Below are positions 32,492 to 35,264 of a stretch of 35,264 nt of DNA, piece after piece. This DNA is from Candidatus Omnitrophota bacterium (GTDB lineage Bacteria > Omnitrophota > Gorgyraeia > 1-14-0-20-64-10): the NCBI GenBank assembly GCA_016177405.1, contig JACOVG010000031.1, forward strand, positions 1 through 35,264. Reading direction: 5' to 3'. The notes beneath the pieces are model-generated. The model did no database searches, was not told the origin of the DNA, and saw only the letters and a program-made list of their open reading frames with translations. Both the position numbers and the translations under genes were made by a program. The stretch's first letter is position 1, and each line of letters begins with the position of its first letter.

Positions 32492-32989
32492 CTACCTGTA
32501 ATTTTCCACCTGAATCGGCACGCCAAAGTCTTTGCCGCGCAAGGCTTGAATAACGTCTTGAAGATCGTTGATTTGTCTGGCGGCTACCCGCACAGAGTCC
32601 CCTTCGATGCGGGGCTGTACCTTAAGCCCAAGCTCTTTAACGGCTTTCACGATCTCCCTGGCTTTCTCGGAGGAGAGCCCCTGCATCAGTTGAGCCTCTT
32701 GCTTGATGATCCCGCCGGGATTTTGCTCGGGCTCTTTCCAGGAAAGGGCCTTAAGGGAAACCCCGCGCCTGGCCAGCTTGGCCTCCAAAACATCCCGGAC
32801 GCTTTTAAGCTGCATGGATTGATCGGCGGTTAATTTCAAAACGCCTGAAGACTCCTCGAAGGTGATGCTGGCCGAGCTTCCCTTAAAGTCGAAACGGGTC
32901 CCGATCTCCTTCTGGGCTTGCTGGAGGGCGTTCCGGAGCTCCTGGAGATTCACCTTGGAAACGATGTCAAAACTGCGATCTTGAGCCAT
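32492..32989 (-). CDS. yajQ: YajQ-family (UPF0234) nucleotide-binding protein
   Basis: YajQ proteins are small cytosolic proteins with two RNP-like folds. Some members bind cyclic di-GMP or GTP. The 165-residue product starts MAQDRSFDIVSKVNLQELRNA, then FDFKGSSASITFEE, LKALSWKEPEQNPGGIIKQEAQL and KVQPRIEGDSVRVAARQINDLQDVI, and ends DFGVPIQVENYR, the typical full-length family. ATG at 32989 is preferred because the open frame upstream overlaps the antiporter gene in another frame. AAAGG lies 7 nt upstream. It starts 10 nt after the antiporter stop and is probably co-transcribed with it. Confidence 0.93.
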   Translation of the reverse strand: MAQDRSFDIVSKVNLQELRNALQQAQKEIGTRFDFKGSSASITFEESSGVLKLTADQSMQLKSVRDVLEAKLARRGVSLKALSWKEPEQNPGGIIKQEAQLMQGLSSEKAREIVKAVKELGLKVQPRIEGDSVRVAARQINDLQDVIQALRGKDFGVPIQVENYR

Positions 32990-32999
32990 AGGATGGCCT

Positions 33000-34370
33000 T
33001 TATTTAAGAAGAGGAAGCTGGAGCAGCAGAAGCAGGAAGGCCAGCGCCAGGGTCGGCAGGGTGACCGCGAGGCCCGGCCCCAGCCACTGGGCGAAGCGGA
33101 CGGGGTACTTTTCCTTCTCGAGCATGCCGATCGCCACGATGTTGGCGGTGGAGCCAATCATCGTGGCGTTGCCCCCCAAGGTCCCACCAAACAACAGCCC
33201 CCACCAGAGGGACGCCGTGGGAGCGCCGGCGGCGCCGAGATCCGCGATGATCGGGATGAAGGTGGCCACCACCAGGATGTTGTCCAGGAAGGCGGTCAAG
33301 ATGGCCGACAGCCCCAGGATCAAAGCGAGCAACAGCGCCGGATTGGTTCCGGCCACAGCCGTGAGCCCCTGGGCGATCCGGTCGGTCACCCCCACGTAGC
33401 GCAGGGTCCCCACCGAGGCAAAGAGAAGAATAAAGAAGGTCAGGGTCCACCAGTCCACCCGCTTTTCCACCAGCTCCCGGGCCTTGTCCTGTTCCAGCAG
33501 AAGAGCCGTCCCCGCCATGAGGAAGGGAACGCCCAGCAGCAGGGTATTCTTGGGCAGGTGAAGAAGGTGCTCCGCCTGGTGGTGGAGGATGAGACCCCCG
33601 ATCGTCAAGAGAAAGAGGATCCCCGCGGTCCGGAACTCCTTGGCGCTCACCCGCCCCTCCTCAACGGCTTTCTCTCCGGCCTTGCGGACCCCCTCGGCCA
33701 TGGCCGCCAGCGGTTTGCGGTAATAGATCGACAGGATGCCGATCGCAAGCCCCAGGGACAGGACAGAGACGGGGGTCGCCCACCGGAGGAAATCGGCGAA
33801 GCTTAAACCGGCCCTCAAGGCGATCAGGACGCCGATCGGGTTTCCCACGACCGTGGCGGAGGAGCCGATGTTAGTGGCCAGAACGATCATGATGAGGAAG
33901 GGGAAGGGCTCCAGCTTAAGCCGGCGGGTCAGGTGCAGCGTCAGGCTCGTCATGAAGAGGATGGAGGTCACCTCGTCCACCAGGGCGGCCGTCAGCATGG
34001 CCAGGGCCATCATCGCCGGGAAGAAAAGGCGCGGCCGGTGACTTATGGCATCGAGCATCCGCTCCAGCACGACCTCAAAGAACTTCCGGTTCTCCAGAAA
34101 GCCGATCACGATCATCATGGCGACCAGAAAGAGGATGATGTCGAGGTTGGCAAACTCCACGAGGTGGGGGATGTCGATCACCTGACCCGCCAGAAGAAGC
34201 GTTATCCCCACCAGGGCGAAGGCCAGCCGGAAGGGCCAGTAGAAAAGGGTTCCCAGGATAAAGCCCAAGAAGATGGAGACGGAGAGGATCTGGCGGCCCT
34301 CCAGGCCGGCCCCGGCCGAGCCCAGGATCCCGGCCGCCAGGATTCCGAAAAACCAGGGAAGCTTACGCAC
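33000..34370 (-). CDS. ArsB/NhaD-family ion antiporter (putative Na+/H+)
   Basis: The 456-residue protein has about 11-12 membrane segments and the ArsB/NhaD ion-transporter features: LDIILFLVAMMIVIGFLENRKFFE, TAALVDEVTSILFMTSL, the NIGSSATVVGNPIGVLIA signature and, in the second half, LTAFLDNILVVATFIPII and GGNATMIGSTANIVAIG. The twin G-N/S-A-T motifs and charged DE/DN in membrane helices fit a Na+/H+ antiporter. Other anion substrates in the superfamily cannot be excluded. The GTG start at 34370 overlaps the end of atpC by 8 nt, so it is translationally coupled to the ATP synthase operon. yajQ follows. Confidence 0.88.
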   Translation of the reverse strand: MRKLPWFFGILAAGILGSAGAGLEGRQILSVSIFLGFILGTLFYWPFRLAFALVGITLLLAGQVIDIPHLVEFANLDIILFLVAMMIVIGFLENRKFFEVVLERMLDAISHRPRLFFPAMMALAMLTAALVDEVTSILFMTSLTLHLTRRLKLEPFPFLIMIVLATNIGSSATVVGNPIGVLIALRAGLSFADFLRWATPVSVLSLGLAIGILSIYYRKPLAAMAEGVRKAGEKAVEEGRVSAKEFRTAGILFLLTIGGLILHHQAEHLLHLPKNTLLLGVPFLMAGTALLLEQDKARELVEKRVDWWTLTFFILLFASVGTLRYVGVTDRIAQGLTAVAGTNPALLLALILGLSAILTAFLDNILVVATFIPIIADLGAAGAPTASLWWGLLFGGTLGGNATMIGSTANIVAIGMLEKEKYPVRFAQWLGPGLAVTLPTLALAFLLLLLQLPLLK

Positions 34371-34628
34371 CTTCCACCTCGTCGGTCAGGAGGGTCGCCT
34401 GGTTGCGGCGAACCTCCAGGAAACCTTGACCCTGAAGGTGAAGGGTCACCGCTTCCCCGGGGCCGGTCCGATAGATGACCCTCCCCGGGGTGAGCGCCGC
34501 CGCGAGGGGCGCGTGATGGGCCAGGATGCCCAGATACCCCAAGGTTGCCGGGGCCACCAGCGAGATCACCTTGCCGGAAAAAACCGTGCGCCGCGGTGTC
34601 AGGATTTCGAGCGAAAAGCTTTTCTCCA

Positions 34629-34629
<1 letters not shown>
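34363..34629 (-). CDS. atpC: ATP synthase epsilon subunit (short form)
   Basis: The epsilon subunit sits on the rotor of F1Fo-ATP synthase. The 88-residue product covers only the N-terminal beta-sandwich: SLEILTPRRTVFSGKVISLVAPATLGYLGILAHHAPLAAAL and GFLEVRRNQATLLTDEVEGA. The usual C-terminal two-helix domain of about 45 residues, which can inhibit ATP hydrolysis, is absent. The stop is followed in the overlap by the antiporter start, so this is a natural end and not a window cut. The ATG at 34629 shares one base with the atpD stop (TGATG). Confidence 0.94.

Positions 34630-35264
<635 letters not shown>

Overview
The window looks like the replication-origin region of an uncultured, GC-rich, diderm bacterium. 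Lipid A synthesis (LpxA) and a LolA-like periplasmic protein argue for an outer membrane. NAD-type PyrD/PyrK suggests an anaerobic or low-oxygen lineage. A very large multidomain protein with a recurring GLEE motif, together with the gene mix, is compatible with Omnitrophota/PVC-like candidate phyla. That placement is an inference and was not tested by phylogeny.

Left part (1-10540): rpmH-rnpA-yidD-yidC run leftward, and dnaA, dnaN, dciA, gyrB and gyrA run rightward. The two arms diverge from back-to-back sigma70-type promoters that share one -35 element. A perfect parS site lies inside yidC. The dnaA-dnaN gap holds DnaA-box-like 9-mers and six TTA trinucleotides that fit a DnaA-trio, so it is the best oriC candidate. 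gyrA runs 25 bp into a tRNA-Glu gene.

Accessory block (10541-17583): after the tRNA there is a short duplication of its 3' end, a UreH/NiCoT-like membrane protein, and a 2089-residue secreted or membrane polyprotein. The polyprotein contains, in order, a Sec-type N-terminus, a GT2 glycosyltransferase, a nucleotidyltransferase-like domain, two helix-turn-helix-like repeats, an internal twin-arginine signal, a long helical region and a JAMM-like metalloprotease motif. Eight (A/S/G)GLEE pentapeptides sit mainly at the junctions. This is the most novel object in the window.

Right part (17609-32475): rsmI and lpxA are followed by a PyrR-controlled pyrimidine operon. It has a promoter inside the end of lpxA, a PyrR-binding hairpin and an attenuator terminator, then pyrR-pyrB-pyrC-(lolA-like)-(small secreted)-(EndoQ)-carA-(secreted hypothetical)-carB-pyrK-pyrD-pyrF-pyrE. 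Every enzyme of de novo UMP synthesis is present. Four non-pyrimidine genes are embedded, including a deaminated-DNA endonuclease that ends in a clamp-binding-like peptide. carB and pyrK each carry an in-frame palindromic element.

Right edge (32492-35264, minus strand): the end of an F-type ATP synthase operon (atpD partial, a short atpC) continues with an ArsB/NhaD-family antiporter and yajQ.
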